Source: Diphasiastrum complanatum
Taxonomy: Eukaryota > Streptophyta > Lycopodiopsida > Lycopodiales > Lycopodiaceae
Length of the DNA: 64,000 nucleotides
Direction of reading: 5' to 3'
Assembly: GCA_029204225.1 (NCBI GenBank)
Contig: CM055095.1
Location: 17,446,934 to 17,510,933 of the forward strand
Part shown: piece after piece, positions 1-12,150 of the stretch
Layout: the number at the start of each line of letters is the position of its first letter
Position numbering within the stretch: the stretch's first letter is position 1
Made by a program: the position numbers and the translations under genes
The notes under the pieces: model-generated
The model's database searches: none
Seen by the model: only the letters and a program-made list of their open reading frames with translations
Told to the model about the DNA's origin: nothing

Positions 1-840
1 GTCTTTTTGGAGCTCAGAACTCCTCTAATGTTTTCCACTTTTTAGGTGTCTACATCCATCAATTAAACAACATCACTTAACGACCAACAAGTAACCAAAT
101 AACTAAATTTTTATACTCAACTAGGATTTATTTGATACTTTCTTTGGTTGTAAGAATTTGATGAAGCAAATTTTACCAATCAATGCTTGACTTGAAGAAA
201 TGGCATTAGCAAGCTAATTTGACAACATTAGAAGATGGAGACATGATATGTACACATATTGTTTTTAGTTAGTACACATTAAATTTTGAGCGACATGACT
301 ACATGCTAGTATGGCTCATTAGAATAAAAATCAAATAGTTTTACCACCTTTTCTTTTTTCCTTCTGTAGAAACACAATATCAAGGATAGGAAAAAATCAT
401 TTTATTTCATGTCTAAGTATTAGCCAATAGGACCTATTGTGCATAATAAACCATCCTAGATAAATGGTATCCTTGTTTAGCCTCCATTTGGCCTAGTGAC
501 TTACATGTTTGGACCAATTCTTTTTCTTTTTGCATATTATTTTTTTGTTGATCTCAAAGCAAATACAAACAAAGGAGTATATTATAGCTAGTGCTTCGGC
601 CTAACTTCTAGGGTCTCATGTGTCATCATAGGTTGAGCAACCAGCTCATGTTCCTTAGAGATACCTGGACATTATTGTGGGCTTCCATAAATAGCATGAA
701 ACATTTGTTTGAACAATCAATGATGTTCTAGGAGTCCTTTGTCGCAAACTCATTTTAGAATTTTGTAGCCTTCCAACTTTATTTGAGTTGACAATATGCA
801 ATAAAAAATGATCTATTCCATCACCACAACACACCATCAA
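1..840. other. No gene recognised
   Basis: AT-rich sequence with no convincing coding frame on either strand and no recognisable domain. It is probably old repeat debris or the flank of the LTR-like stretch that follows. Confidence 0.5.
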
Positions 841-1223
841 GTGCTGTCAAAAATTGTGAACTCCTGCAACTTTTCCGCAACGCAAAGCAAAGTGACACAA
901 AGCGATGGTCGAATAGCGAACAATTCGCGAAAGTCAACGTACTTCGAAAACCCTAAGACACGAAGTGAAGCGAAACTCGAAGGTCGAATGATTCGCGAAA
1001 GTCAAACATGCGTCCAGGACCAAAAGACATGACACGACACAAAACGAAAAGAAAAATGAGGGAAAATATTTTGCGTTGCTAGCTGGCAGCTCAACGGGCA
1101 TGGAGTTTTGAACTTCACACTCAGCTCAAATAGTTAGCAATAACATAGAGTAACTAACTAGTTGATTAGCGTTAATAACTCTTGAATTTTTCTATTTAGC
1201 TATCTTGTAAACTCCACGCAGTG

Positions 1224-1234
1224 GATATATAAAC
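1224..1234 (+). promoter_or_regulatory. Candidate TATA box
   Basis: GATATATAAAC lies about 15 bp upstream of the GA microsatellite, in the position expected for an LTR promoter. No experimental start is known. Confidence 0.4.
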
Positions 1235-1244
1235 TAGATTCTGG

Positions 1245-1345
<101 letters not shown>

Positions 1346-1967
1346 TGCGAGAGTAGAGCAGAAAAAAAAAAGGATAGAAAAAATAGAGAAACGAAATAGT
1401 TGTGCATGAAAGTCTGCCAACGAGCAGAACACAACAAAAGAGTAGAGTGTTCAGGCCGCCAACGAGCGAGACACTGATCATCTCGCTCTAAAAATCAAAA
1501 TTGATAATACAGTTGCTCTCTCTTGTCCATCTCCTTGTTTTCTTGTTGTCTTGATTGCTAGAATGATTTTTGTTCTGTGATCTGTAGTCGTCTGCTACAA
1601 CCGCAATCGATCGTTGTTGCACCGTAGACAATTGCAACCTACCCACATTGGTCCTTGAATCGCATTCCAAACGCACAACGACTGCCTCCACCATCAAACC
1701 ACATTTTCCTGTCTAAACCACACCAGATCGTAACTGACCGCAACAGACCCCATAACGCCACTGACTGTCCGCATAAGACATCGTAGAGCAGTGTGTAATA
1801 CTAATATATTCAAACTTTAGTTTTCAACACACAAAGTGATATTTTACTTCAGTATGTGCTTAGTTCTTGCATGAAAGACTTAATTTTTAGCCAATTGTAT
1901 TCCGCTTTGGCCATCAAAGAAAATAATAGTAGAGTGTGTTTTCCTCATACCAATCTCACTCAACAAT

Positions 1968-3312
1968 CTACGTAGCCAAAAAGCTTTCTTGAGTAGCAGA
2001 ACCTAGCACTTTATACTCAGCTCCTGTCGATGAAAGAGAAAGAGTGTCTTGCCTCTTACTAGACCATGAAAAAGAGCCATTTCTAAAGTTGAAAGCATAC
2101 CTTCTAGTTGACTTTCTATCATCTACATTGCCAGCCCAATCAACATCAACATAGCCTTTTAGCCTAGGTAAAGCATTTTGCTTCTTATAAACCAAGCCAA
2201 GGTTAGGTGTGCCCTTCACGTACCTCAAAATCCTTTTCGCTGCTTCCCAATGATCCAAAAGAGGTGGTGAGATAAATTGACTAATCAAGCTCACAACATA
2301 GCAAATATCAGAACGAGTACTCGTGAGATAAATCAAACTTCCAACAAGTTGACGAAATAATGTAGCGTCAACTTGACCACTATCATCAACATGAGACAGC
2401 TTTCACTTTGTCATGTGGAACTGATCTAGAATCTTGTGAACATACTTGCTTGACATAGCTTGATTTCGTTGCCATTTTGCCATACTTCAACTCCCAAGCA
2501 ATAATGCATAAGATCTAAATCTGGCATCTCAAATTGCTTGCACAAGTTGGCCTTGATAGAATAAATGATTCTCATCATTGCCCATGATAATTATATCATC
2601 AAGTTAAAGCACAACTAAGGCAATGCTATCAATTTTTATAAGAACAAAAGATTTGGATCTGAATTTATTCTTATAAACTTGTGAAAGAAAAAGTAATGAT
2701 TAATTCATCCATACCATGCACGTGGCACTTACTTGAGACCATAGAGTGCTTTGTATAGGTTGCATACATTTTGTTCTTGTCCCTTCGCAATGAAGCCTTG
2801 TGGTCAGAGCATGTATACTCCCTCTTCTAAGTTAGCATTCAAGAATGTAGATTTTACATCCATTTGATGGACCCTCCACCCAAAATGGGATGCTAAGGCA
2901 ATGATAAGACGTAGCGTAGTCCACTTAGCCATTGGAGCAAATGTCTCTTCATAGTCAATTCCCTTGCTTTGCTCATAGCCCTTTACTACTAGGTGTGCCT
3001 TATGCTTTGCAACCATGCCATCCGCATGAAACTTTGTTCTATATACCCATTTGTTGTCAATGGATTTCTTTCCATGTGGTAGATCAACCAACTCCCATGT
3101 ATCATGCATGTGGATTGATTCCATCTCCTCTTCCATTGCCCTTTGCCACTCTTTGAGATCCTTTGCCTCATCAAAGGTCGATGGCTCTCGACACTCCAAA
3201 ATGTCACATAGCAATCATGAGGTTTCCTTTTCCGCGTTGATCTTCTCACTTCTCCTTGCGAACTAGATCTAGGTTGATTCTGTTGGATTATTCTACTATC
3301 GGAGTGATTCAT
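1968..3312 (-). pseudogene. Ty1/copia pol remnant: RT and RNase H
   Basis: Minus-strand copia polyprotein. Positions 3214-2804 encode the RT N-terminal part, with WELVDLPHGKKSI, KWVYRTKFHADG, the GIDYEETFAPMAK block and HQMDVKSTFLNA. Around 2600 a degenerate LDDIIIMG motif stands where the family has YVDDIIIxG. Positions 2336-1968 encode RNase H, with DICYVVSLISQF, ILRYVKGTPNLGLVYK, DWAGNVDDRKST and SLSSTGAEYKVL. The blocks are in order but in different frames, so frameshifts and stops break the gene. Gag, protease and integrase are missing on this strand. It cannot make a complete polyprotein. Confidence 0.9.
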
Positions 3313-3502
3313 CCGAATAATCGATCTTTAATGTTTGTCCACTTTATTATCTAGTCATGCAGTTTTATTCGTGTTTCTACACAAACTGCAAAAATACTTG
3401 AGAATCGCTCAACAGGTGGCTTTGACATATCGGACAACGTCCGACTTATCGATGACACCTACGAAAGTCGAAAGAATCGACCATGTCGAAGAATGATAGT
3501 TA

Positions 3503-3960
3503 TTGTTCTGCCACCTTTTTAGATCAAGTCATAGGCATGTATCAAAAGATGTTCTAGACATTGTTCATTCAGATATATGTGATCCAATTCAAACTCCGTC
3601 GTTGCTTGATGAAAACTATTTCATTACTTTCATTGATGAATATTCCAGAAGAATAGCTATTTATTTCATTAAGCACAAATCGGAGGCTTTCAAAATCTTT
3701 CGACAATTCCAAGAGCGTGCAAAATATGAAACTGGTAAAAGAATCAAAGCACCGAGGTCCAACAATGGAGATCTCTACCGAATTCAAGGAGTATTGCCTT
3801 AACAACGACATTGATCAACAATACATTACCTTCTATTTGCCTGAGTCGAATGGACTTGTTGAGACAGCAAGATGATGTTGCAATCCAATAGCTACAATAT
3901 GATGAAAATAATCAACTTTACTCATTTCCCAGAAGATCAACAAGAGAATGCAGACCACCT
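3503..3960 (+). pseudogene. Ty1/copia integrase remnant
   Basis: Plus-strand integrase core. DIVHSDICDPIQTPS carries the first catalytic Asp, followed by FITFIDEYSRR and IKAPRSNNGD, where the family has RSDNGGE and so the second Asp is lost. After a stop at 3800 the sequence still recalls YxPEQNGxxER (about 3830-3870) and RRSTRENADHL-like basic residues near 3935. It is separate from the minus-strand copia just upstream because it faces the other way. Confidence 0.8.
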
Positions 3961-4079
3961 ATAAGGTATATCGATGAGTATGTAGCTTACCTTGTTCAAG
4001 AGACAACTATTGTCGAAGAGGCACTCAGTTAGTCCAATTCTAATCTTTGAAAAGAAGTTATGGATAAAGTATAGTGATC

Positions 4080-4690
4080 GCCAAGTGAAGATCTTCAAGA
4101 ATCCTATCACATACAAACCAAAAGGACACCTGTGCAGTATAAACCACCCAACCTACGGAAATGGATAGTCAATACCCTAACCACTTCGCCCCCAAGCCAC
4201 AGTGAATAAATACAAGAAAGGAGAGGATCCTGGCTCATGAATATGAAATTTGAATAGGGAGACAGGCGAGTTTCCATGGGATATATTCTCTCCAAGAGGA
4301 GAGAATAATTCCCTTAGGATCCCCATGCATATCCTATAATAAGCTATTTACCTCCTATTTTTGCATATAGCAGTCAAACATCATGCAAGTGCTCCTATGT
4401 CCAAATATATGTCTGGGCCCTAATATGATTAGTAATTACTGTATCGGCCACGTCCAGAATGACGAGGCATAACTAATAACTACATACAACTGGAGTGACC
4501 AGCTATCCACATCAGGAATTATTCTAAATCCCTCATACTAGACATAGACATAACATTCTTCCCCCCTTGAACCACTTCTGTCCTCATAAGCGAAAGTCAG
4601 GAAAGTTTTTCTTTATGCTTTCAACCCGTTCCCATGAATCATCCAACATAATGGTACCTAAGGCTCACACAACCAAATTGGATGCATGAT
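4080..4690. other. No gene recognised
   Basis: This stretch lies between the copia integrase remnant and the gypsy gag. No frame shows a known domain. It may be the leader or LTR of the gypsy element that follows. Confidence 0.4.
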
Positions 4691-4707
4691 GTCTCAAAAC
4701 ATAGGCA

Positions 4708-5160
4708 ATGCATCCAGAACTTGAACCGATAGACGAAGTCAATGCACCGGTAGATGATATCACACCTACTACCACAAATTTAGAAGCTCCAAGAATGACA
4801 AGACATCTTACAAAACCAATCGTGGACCCCTCGACCGTGGGAGCTCTACCCAAACTAAGCATTTACACTCATGTTCCAGGGAGTGCCCTACGAGAGCGCC
4901 GAGGAGCATATTGATGCTTTTTGGATAGCATACTTCATAAATCAAATAACAAATCCACACCATGAGATGATGTTTTTCGCAACTACTTTGACCGGAACCG
5001 CTGAACGTTGGTATCATAGCTTGCAACAAGGAACGATCCACACTATAGAAGAATTCCATAGACTAGTCTTGATTGACTATGCCCCCCACCATACGGCCGA
5101 TGACTTACTGTTCACCCTAACCTCCCTACAACAAGGAGGGAATGGAAGTATTAGATAGTA
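4708..5160 (+). pseudogene. Ty3/gypsy gag capsid remnant
   Basis: The retrotransposon gag capsid signature is visible at 4871-5158: MFQGVPYESAEEHIDAF, then TLTGTAERWYHSLQQG and TIEEFHRLVLIDYAPH, which match the usual LxGxAxxWYxxLxxxSIxxFxxLxxxF pattern. The preceding frame (4708-4914) is acidic and proline-rich and looks like the gag N-terminus, one frameshift away. Gag would form the virus-like particle. Stops and shifts inactivate it. Confidence 0.8.
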
Positions 5161-5744
5161 TTGGTACCGATTGATAGAATTGGCACAACAAGTGGAACCC
5201 ACTGTGCAACTACCACCCCTATTAGTACTGACCTTTTTTCTGTGAGGGTTAAAAAATGACATATAGATGGTTGTACATCAAAGTAACCCCCAGACATGGT
5301 TGTACGTCAAAGTAACCCCCAGACGTTGGCTGAGGTAGTGGACAAGGCGATTGTAGTTGAGGATGCATAGTTTGTGGTTGCCCATGCATCCCACTTATCA
5401 CAGGTGATGAACAGCTTAGATTTGAGACCCGAGACATGGAGGGGAGGACCAATTACCACTATAGGAACGACAGAAGTATTGAATCCACACCGCATTCAGG
5501 CTATCGAACTACCCTTAGGCAGGGTTACCCAGACACAAGATATTATAAGCCATGATTGTAGAATCCATGAGCCAATACCAGAGAGAGGGTATGGGAGTGC
5601 CGGCTCGAATGCCGAATTAGGTGATATGTGAACAATGTTGAAGGGGTACATGGATGTGATGAATGAAAACATCCTCACACTAGCAACCAATGTGAACTTT
5701 TTGAAAACAACAACAAAATATTATAGGTCAGCGACACCCCATAG

Positions 5745-5990
5745 ATGGCCCTAACCCATTGGTGTGCCGCCATTGTAAAGAAAATCACCTAAACCGGAAT
5801 TGTCCAAACTTAGTTTGCGGATACTACAAAAAGCCAGGACATCTAGAGGATAGATGCTTGACTCGTAGAGATGCACTGAATACAGGCAATAGAATGTCTG
5901 GCCATGTGAACCATAGACCCCAAGACGTATCCGGACCATCGAGGGCCCCCCAGTTTTTACAACAAGGGCCCAAAATTGATCCATGAGACA
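5745..5990 (+). pseudogene. Gypsy gag zinc-knuckle segment
   Basis: Two knuckles in a row. The first, CRHCKENHLNRNC, is a CX2CX3HX4C variant, one residue shorter than the usual CX2CX4HX4C. In the second, CGYYKKPGHLEDRC, the second Cys is replaced by Tyr. It follows the capsid remnant and precedes the protease, as expected for nucleocapsid. A near copy of the first knuckle lies at 9814-9898. Confidence 0.8.
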
Positions 5991-6245
5991 AAAGAATGCG
6001 CACTTAGAGGATGATCGAGCACCCATAAACTTCATTGAATTAGAAACAATAGACCCAAAAAAAGGAAAAATTGGAATAGGGGCAAAGAGAGCAAGGAATA
6101 ACGCACCAAAATTCGCAAGGATCTAGACATGAACCTGAGAACATGAAATATCGATTTGAATCAGACATTAGAGAATATGAAACTAGAAATAGGGTTGTGG
6201 TAGCTGGTTCAACTATCACCCACCATTAAGAGCACCATCCGGCAC

Positions 6246-6539
6246 ATGATCAAGCCCCCTAAACCAGTGGAAATCTCTATGGTTGGACATGTAGAGGCGG
6301 GAATCTTGGACCACTATTGTCCTAAGGTAGATGTGCTAATTGATGGTCTCGTTGTATCAGGAGCCATAGTCGACGTAGGATCCGCCGTAAACATTATCAG
6401 CCTAGAACTAGCTGATAGATTGGGATTCACACTAAAACTAGCCACGTTGAATTCCCTCAAGCTAGCCAACAATTCGGTGATCAACCTAGAGAGAGAACTT
6501 AAGGACGTAGCGATTACTATAACAAACAAGACCATCTAG
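6246..6539 (+). pseudogene. Gypsy aspartic protease remnant
   Basis: A retropepsin-like fold is recognisable: VDVLIDGLVVSGAIVDVGSA followed by VNIISLELADRLGF. The catalytic triplet reads Asp-Val-Gly where active enzymes have Asp-Ser/Thr-Gly. Downstream (about 6590) LLGRPWLR-like sequence matches the end of the domain. It sits in the expected order between zinc knuckles and reverse transcriptase. Confidence 0.8.
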
Positions 6540-6899
6540 ATAGATTTATATGTCATGCAGATGTATGTAGAAAATAGGGGATATTTTATGCTATTAGGGC
6601 GACCATGGCTTAGACTAGGCAATTGTATCATAGACATCTCGGCAGGGTACTCATCTTTGGAAGGTGTCGTGGATGCATCATAGTAGATGGCTATCTAGAA
6701 GCCCCCTCAGACAAAATGGGAAGAAATATCCAGCAGTGAGGAGGATTTTGAGTCTAGCACTAGTGATAATGAGCCTGATTGTGGCCAAGTACTAGATGTG
6801 GAGTGGAATTTCCCAGAAGAATGACCCCCCAAAGTAAGGGATGCTGGGATTTGTCTGATAAACCTAGGGAGCCCAAAAGAATCGAGAGCCACCAAAGTA

Positions 6900-7990
6900 G
6901 GGGTTGCGTTAACAAAAGAGGATAGAGAGAAATACGAACAATTGTGCAAAAAATATCAACACATTTTCGCTTGGGACTATGGAGATCTGAAAGGCATTCC
7001 CCCTGACCTAGTAAAACACGCTATACCACTTAAGGAGGGGGCAAAGCCCGTACGCCAGAAACAGCGACGATTATCCTACCACTTAAAAGAAGGAGTCTAT
7101 AAAGAGTTGGAACGACTTAGGAGTGCAAGCTTGATATTACTTGTAGAGAACACCAAGTAGTGTTCCCCGATAGTGCCACGAACAAAAAAGAACTTCACAC
7201 GCATTGGGGTGTATGTAGACTACAAGCGATTGAACAAAAAAACTAGGAAGGACTACTATCCACTACCATTTATAGACCAGGTTTTAGAAGAGATGGTAGG
7301 GAAAGAGCAATACTCATTTATGGACTATTTTGTGGGCTATAAGCAGATAGCCATAGCAGAAGAAGACAAACTGACAACCACCTTCACCACCATGTTTGGT
7401 GTATTTGCCTACCATGTCATGCCGTTTGGGCTGACTAATGCATCAGAGACCTACCAACAATTTATGAATGAACAATTTCAGGATATTTGGACGAGAACCT
7501 CAAAATCTTCATAGATGACCTCTGTGGGGCATCTACAGTCTCTGACCATCTCACCATACTAGAAAAATGTTTCCAAAAATGCGCGGCCATGTGCATCGCC
7601 TTGAACGCCAACAAGTGTCTGTTTGGGTTACCATATGGAGTGTTGTTAGGTCATGTGATCAGTAAATATGGCATGGCCACCGATCCCGAAAAGATTGCCA
7701 TGATATTAGCTATGATAGCCCCAACCACCGTGAGCCAACTTCAAACCTTCCTAGGATCAAGTGGCTACTACAAAAGATATATAATGGCCTATGCTTCCCA
7801 CACGTACCCCATGACAAGTTTATTAAAACCCGACCCTAAACGGTCATGGGATGAAGAATGCGAGAAGTCCTTCCAAGGACTAAAGACAGCCCTAGCTAAT
7901 GTCCCAATTCTGAAACCACCAATGTACAATAGGAAATTCTACATATTCACTAGCACCACTGATACATGCATCAATTGTTGTTTAGCCTAG
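6900..7990 (+). pseudogene. Gypsy reverse transcriptase remnant
   Basis: RT in three pieces. 6942-7160 holds HIFAWDYGDLKGIPPDLVKH and GAKPVRQKQRR. 7173-7514 holds VYVDYKRLNKKTRKDYYPLP, FMDYFVGYKQIAIAEEDK and MPFGLTNASETYQQFMN. 7487-7990 holds FIDDLCG (the YxDD catalytic box), the thumb, and the start of RNase H (SWDEECEKSFQGLKTALANV). The stop near 7158 and the frameshift near 7495 break the frame. Confidence 0.92.
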
Positions 7991-8370
7991 ATCTGAGATA
8001 AAATCTACCACCCCATTATCTTTAAAGGGAGGAAGCTGAACAACTTTGGAACTTAACAACTCAAAAGCGGAGAAAATATGTCTAGGGATAGCTTATGTCG
8101 CAAAGCTTAGACATTATCTATTGCATCGAAAGGTAACCTTCTTTTCCAAGAGCACGACAGTGCCCTTAATGACGAACAAGTTGGAACCACCGGAGTGACT
8201 GATGAAGTGGATTATATCCCTTAAAGAATTCGACTACACCCTCCAAAGTAACCCACCTAGATTACAAGGGCTTACGGACTGCATCTGTGATCTAGAAGGA
8301 GTAACTAACATCGATAGTGAGTGGGAAATAGATCATTTGGAGGAACTATTAAAGATAGACATTGCCTAGA
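7991..8370 (+). pseudogene. Gypsy RNase H remnant
   Basis: Sequence after the stop at 7990 continues the RNase H domain in broken frames, with YHPIIFKGR-like, HYLLHRKVTFFSKS-like and LQGLTDCICD-like stretches. Order and strand agree with the RT upstream. The domain is too decayed to map all catalytic residues by eye. Confidence 0.5.
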
Positions 8371-8429
8371 TACCCAAGTGGTATGCTGCATTGGCAACTT
8401 ACTTATCAACACTAGATATAGTTATGGAC

Positions 8430-9455
8430 TCGACTCATTACATTCGCCGCATCCATTTACATTTACTTTACTTTATGCATAAGCAGGCCTTGGGCCTTTT
8501 TTTATTCATTAGTGACACTTAGACTATATGGTTGGCCTTTGGCCTTATTGTTCATCATCAGGCCATTTGGACATATTATTGGAGAGTGGGGGCCTTCTTG
8601 GAGGGCGCACTATTTTCTCTCCCAGTTGGGCCCTAGCCACCGGAAGCTTCCTTTTAGGGCTTCCTCTTGGCTATAAGTAGAGAAACTGTGTCATTTGTTA
8701 TTCAGCTAACGATATTGATCTCTCTCTTTAGACTCCTTAATCTCCCTCTTTCCTGCTTTCTAGGGTTAAGTCTTGCTTATGTGCTGCCTTCATAGCTTAT
8801 GTCTTGCTTCTGTGATGCTTTCATAGCTTAGCTCTAGATCAGTTTCATAACTTGCTATAAGAGCACTTTCCTGATTGTTGAATTTTAGATCTGATTTTTT
8901 GATTGGGTGCCCATTTTCTTGCTGATTTTCTCTCTTTGTTGAGGGCTTTCGTCTGTTTGCTTCAGCAACATTCAGCACAGTTTGGAGGAGGACCAACTCC
9001 CATCAGAGCATTTTCCTTGGCGGGGCTTTAGCAGATATTAGCGGAAGTACTTCAGCTAAATTTGGCGGCCGGAAATTTTTTTTTTTTTTTTTGGCAGATT
9101 ATTTTCGGTGCCCAAGTTCCAACCCTCCACCTATTTCCAGCTTGTTTGCAGGCACTCCAATGCCCAAATCCCTCATCTCTTTCGTCCGTTCCTCCTTCCA
9201 TTTTCAACCCTCTCTTCACTTTTGTTTGCAGGCTGTCCAGCCGCTTCATACTTGTCACTTTCGTCCGTTTTTATCTCTGTTTGTAGCCATTTTTCACACC
9301 TTGTTTGCAAGCTGTCCATTGCCCATCCGCAACCAAATTTCACGAGATTATGAATTTGTTTGATATTCCAATTTGTCACTTGCCTCCTGGCTGTCCAGTG
9401 CATTTTTACAGCCTTCATTTTCACTTTTTTCATTTGTTGATTGTTGTCCTTTCTT
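8430..9455 (+). repeat. LTR/leader-like region with promoter and TTTGCAGGCTGTCCA motif repeats
   Basis: A purine run (GAGAGTGGGGG, near 8583) resembling a polypurine tract precedes a TATA-like CTATAAGTAG at 8671. A pyrimidine-rich leader follows, in which TTTCATAGCTTA and TTGTTTGCAGGCTGTCCA/TTTCGTCCGTT motifs recur between 8780 and 9400. Open frames across 9060-9430 look like consequences of low stop density rather than genes. Ends and duplications were not resolved. Confidence 0.4.
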
Positions 9456-9616
9456 AGTTGTGATAATAGTGGATTTAATAGAGGATCATAGATGGAATGG
9501 TCCTTACGTAATCCAAAAATTGTATGAGAATAACACTGTGAAATTGACTGAGTTGAACGGCGAGGTTTTTAAGCACCGGGTCAACATCAACAAGATCAAA
9601 GCATATCAGACTTAGT
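9456..9616 (+). pseudogene. Gypsy integrase C-terminal remnant
   Basis: The 3' end of a gypsy pol: DHRWNGPYVIQKLYENNTVK then LTELNGEVFKHRVNINKIK, matching the C-terminal integrase tail (GPYVIxxxYxNGTVKLxxLxGxxxxxxVNxxxLK). It ends at a TAG and is followed about 90 bp later by a 26-A run. The integrase catalytic core is not present upstream. Confidence 0.75.
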
Positions 9617-9705
9617 AGACACAAAACTTGTATAGTATGTAATATATTTCCCTATTCTTATTAACCAAAGAAATCAAACCCATCACTATACATAACACCT
9701 GAGGG

Positions 9706-9731
9706 AAAAAAAAAAAAAAAAAAAAAAAAAA
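9706..9731. repeat. Poly(A) run
   Basis: Twenty-six consecutive A residues, about 90 bp after a gypsy pol terminus. It could be the tail of a retrotransposed copy or simple slippage. No target-site duplication was found. Confidence 0.85.
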
Positions 9732-9776
9732 GGAGAAAAAAAGGGGGGAAAATATTTTATGGAACTCTTACATGAG

Positions 9777-10330
9777 CAAGATACCTATATCCTAAGTATA
9801 GATGGGGCATGCGACATAGATGGCCCTAACCCATTGGTGTGTCACCATTGTAAAGGAAATTACCTAAACTGGAATTGTCCAAACCTAGTTTGTGGTACTG
9901 AAAGAAGCTATAGATGGGGCATGTCGACACCCACACAGAGAAGGCGCCATAGGAGCAGTGTTATGTGATCCCAACGAAATCGAATTGGCAAGCATGGGTG
10001 TTTTACTTGGGGAAGAGTTCACCAATAACATAGCTAAATACAAAGCCCTTCTATCCGGCCTCTATATGGCCGTACATTTCGCGCCTACCATTAACACTTT
10101 AAGGATCATAGGAGATTCCCAGCTCTTAATACGAAATATGACGGGGGAATGGATTCATGTTCCAAGAGACCAAAACTATCGTGTAGACAGCCTAGGAAAT
10201 ATGGCAAACAATTATGACCATTATTGGCAATGCGACCCGTGTCTAGTAACCACCACCCATTTGACCACTGTGGCAAATTTGTGGATGGTGCTAAGATCCA
10301 AATCTTGGTACGCCTACGCTGGATCATGAA
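9777..10330 (+). pseudogene. Gypsy RNase H remnant with zinc-knuckle insert
   Basis: The RNase H domain reads SIDGAC, then (after the insert) GAIGAVLCDPNEIELASMG, EEFTNNIAKYKALLSGLYMA, IIGDSQLLIRNMTGEW and VPRDQNYRVDSLGNMAN. The first catalytic Asp lies in SIDGAC/AIDGAC, and Glu is replaced by Lys in IAKYKALL (usually EAEYEALL). Between two copies of ATAGATGGGGCATG (9801 and 9911) lies a segment of gag zinc-knuckle sequence nearly identical to 5745-5820. Confidence 0.85.
9814..9898 (+). repeat. Displaced gag zinc-knuckle segment
   Basis: About 85 bp encoding CHHCKGNYLNWNC, nearly the same nucleotide sequence as 5745-5822 in the gag of the upstream gypsy element. It is bounded by direct repeats of the RNase H start codons, as a template switch during reverse transcription or a repair event would leave. 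Confidence 0.75.
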
Positions 10331-10544
10331 TCTAATCGATCAAGTGAACCAAGAAAACCCTGGGTTATTAGTACAATTGAGATAGATGACGAGCTATAAA
10401 CTACTCAGAACCTGCTTTAGCCGATACATCTAGGACTTAGTACAGGGATTAATGCATCCGGCTTAATTAAGAAATGAGGGTGTATGTATTCACACACTTC
10501 TTGTAGCACGAAATGGACAAGTCCGACGAACCTTGTACAGAAGG

Positions 10545-11335
10545 ATCCGTTGAAGGAAGAACTCAAGCGATAGAAACATGCTACCATCCGTGCTACCAAT
10601 GAATTCAATGGTGCTAGCAGAGAACGAGACATATGGAAGCAAAAGTACACCGAACTCAAGGACATAAGCGATCAACAAAGAATACGACATGATACAGATT
10701 TCAAAAGACAAGAAAAGATCATTGCCAACATAAAAATAGAATTATCCGCCATAGAGACTACTACGGCCTTAATAGCTTGACAACTGCGTGAGTACCAGAA
10801 GAAAGAAAAAGAGGATGGACAGTCAAGTGTTATTAGTTCTTGTGATCCACTCCCAGCTTACCCCATGCAAGGCTCAGACAATAGATTTCTCAAGAATTTC
10901 GAGGGCTATATTTTTTACTTACCAACAGTCGAATCTCCCATTTATGACCGACTTATGGAATTAAGACCATCTACTAGCTCGCATCTTTGGTTTAAGTGGC
11001 CAATCATCCCTGGCAGTTTCAAAGACTATAAAGATGCTTGTGACAACTTAAGCAGATTTTTCGTCACCGCCCCACACCACAAAGAAGAGATTGTTAGATT
11101 AGCTAGTCATTATGCCTATTATCTACAAAAATGGCTGCTTCAAGCATGGGGACCTAAAACGAGACCAACTAAGATCCATCTCACCAAATGGTGGTACAAC
11201 CCAAATGAAGCAACGGAACCAGGGGGTGATCTAGCCTTATATTTGAGGATCCGTGACCGAACTTCCAAAGAACTGAAAACGTTAAACGAGATGTTTTATT
11301 TTCAATTTTGGAAGGTGCCGACCCAACATTGGTAG
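10545..11335 (+). pseudogene. Orphan coiled-coil ORF (retroelement gag-like, unrecognised)
   Basis: One frame runs through this stretch with two stops (near 10570 and 10780). The first 80 codons are rich in K, E, Q and I with heptad-like spacing (about 10580-10800), suggesting a coiled coil. The rest (10865-11335) is a compact globular-looking domain with SPIYDRLMELRPSTSSHLWF and WGPKTRPTKIHLTKWWYNP. I do not recognise the family. It sits between a gypsy RNase H and a gypsy gag-protease, so a retroelement-encoded structural protein is likely. Its layout parallels 56784-58213, but no sequence similarity between the two is obvious by eye. Confidence 0.5.
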
Positions 11336-11339
11336 ATAT

Positions 11340-12030
11340 GGTTGAAAACGATCCCACACCAAATCAATGTGGTTAGCATCGCCCAGCAAGGGTGCAAAGC
11401 CCACTATACGAGATGTGTAATCAGGAGCATTCTGAGTTCCTCCGTGTGGGGACCACACTCACCAGTAAGTCGCCAATGTTAATCGATATTTTCACACGAA
11501 AAATCGGGCTATTTTTAGAACAGTTTTCACAATTTTGTAAAATCGGCATGTAAAACCCTAATATTAATAGCAAAATTGGCACAAAGTTGCCTATAGTTAG
11601 GGGTCCCAAGCCGCCCAAAATGTGGCTAGAGAGAATTTTGAGGCTTTAGAATTGGCCCATAAAATATTTTACGGCCTTAGAATTGGCCCGCTTATGCAAA
11701 TTGTAATAGCCGGCGACGTCGTGCAAATTTCCAAATGTACTGTGTTTCTACTAATATAAAACCGAAGTATTGTGTTTCAGGTTGCTACTCAATAGAAAGA
11801 GGGGGCTCAATCACCACAATTGCGGAATGGTGAGACAAAAAATCCAAAAGCAAGCAAAAAGGGTCCACAAAGTGTGACAACAAACAAGCGCCAATATCAA
11901 GAAAAGGGAAAGATGGCTTTAGACCACATGACCAAGTGGCTAAGGGCTAAGAAAAATAGCCATGAGGCATTCTAATAGCCACGTGGGAAAAATGGCCAAA
12001 TCAACAATTTATGCCAAAGGGGGCCTAACT
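11340..12030. other. No gene recognised (possible retroelement leader)
   Basis: AT-rich with repeated TTAGAATTGGCCC motifs (near 11645 and 11680) and a purine run AGAAAGAGGGGGCT near 11796 that could be a polypurine tract. No open frame of note. Confidence 0.4.
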
Positions 12031-12150
12031 CCATAAGTTGAGCAACAATCAAGAGGGGGTTGGAAAACAACTAGCGACATTTAAGAGGCTAACTCTTGTG
12101 CAAAAGGAGCCAAGCAATCAATACAAAAGGAAGAAGAGGAGCATTTATGA

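Noticed and set aside
9062-9433. Overlapping frames of 74-90 codons on both strands
   Set aside because: Low-complexity pyrimidine-rich leader sequence. No domain, no conserved start, and competing frames of equal length.
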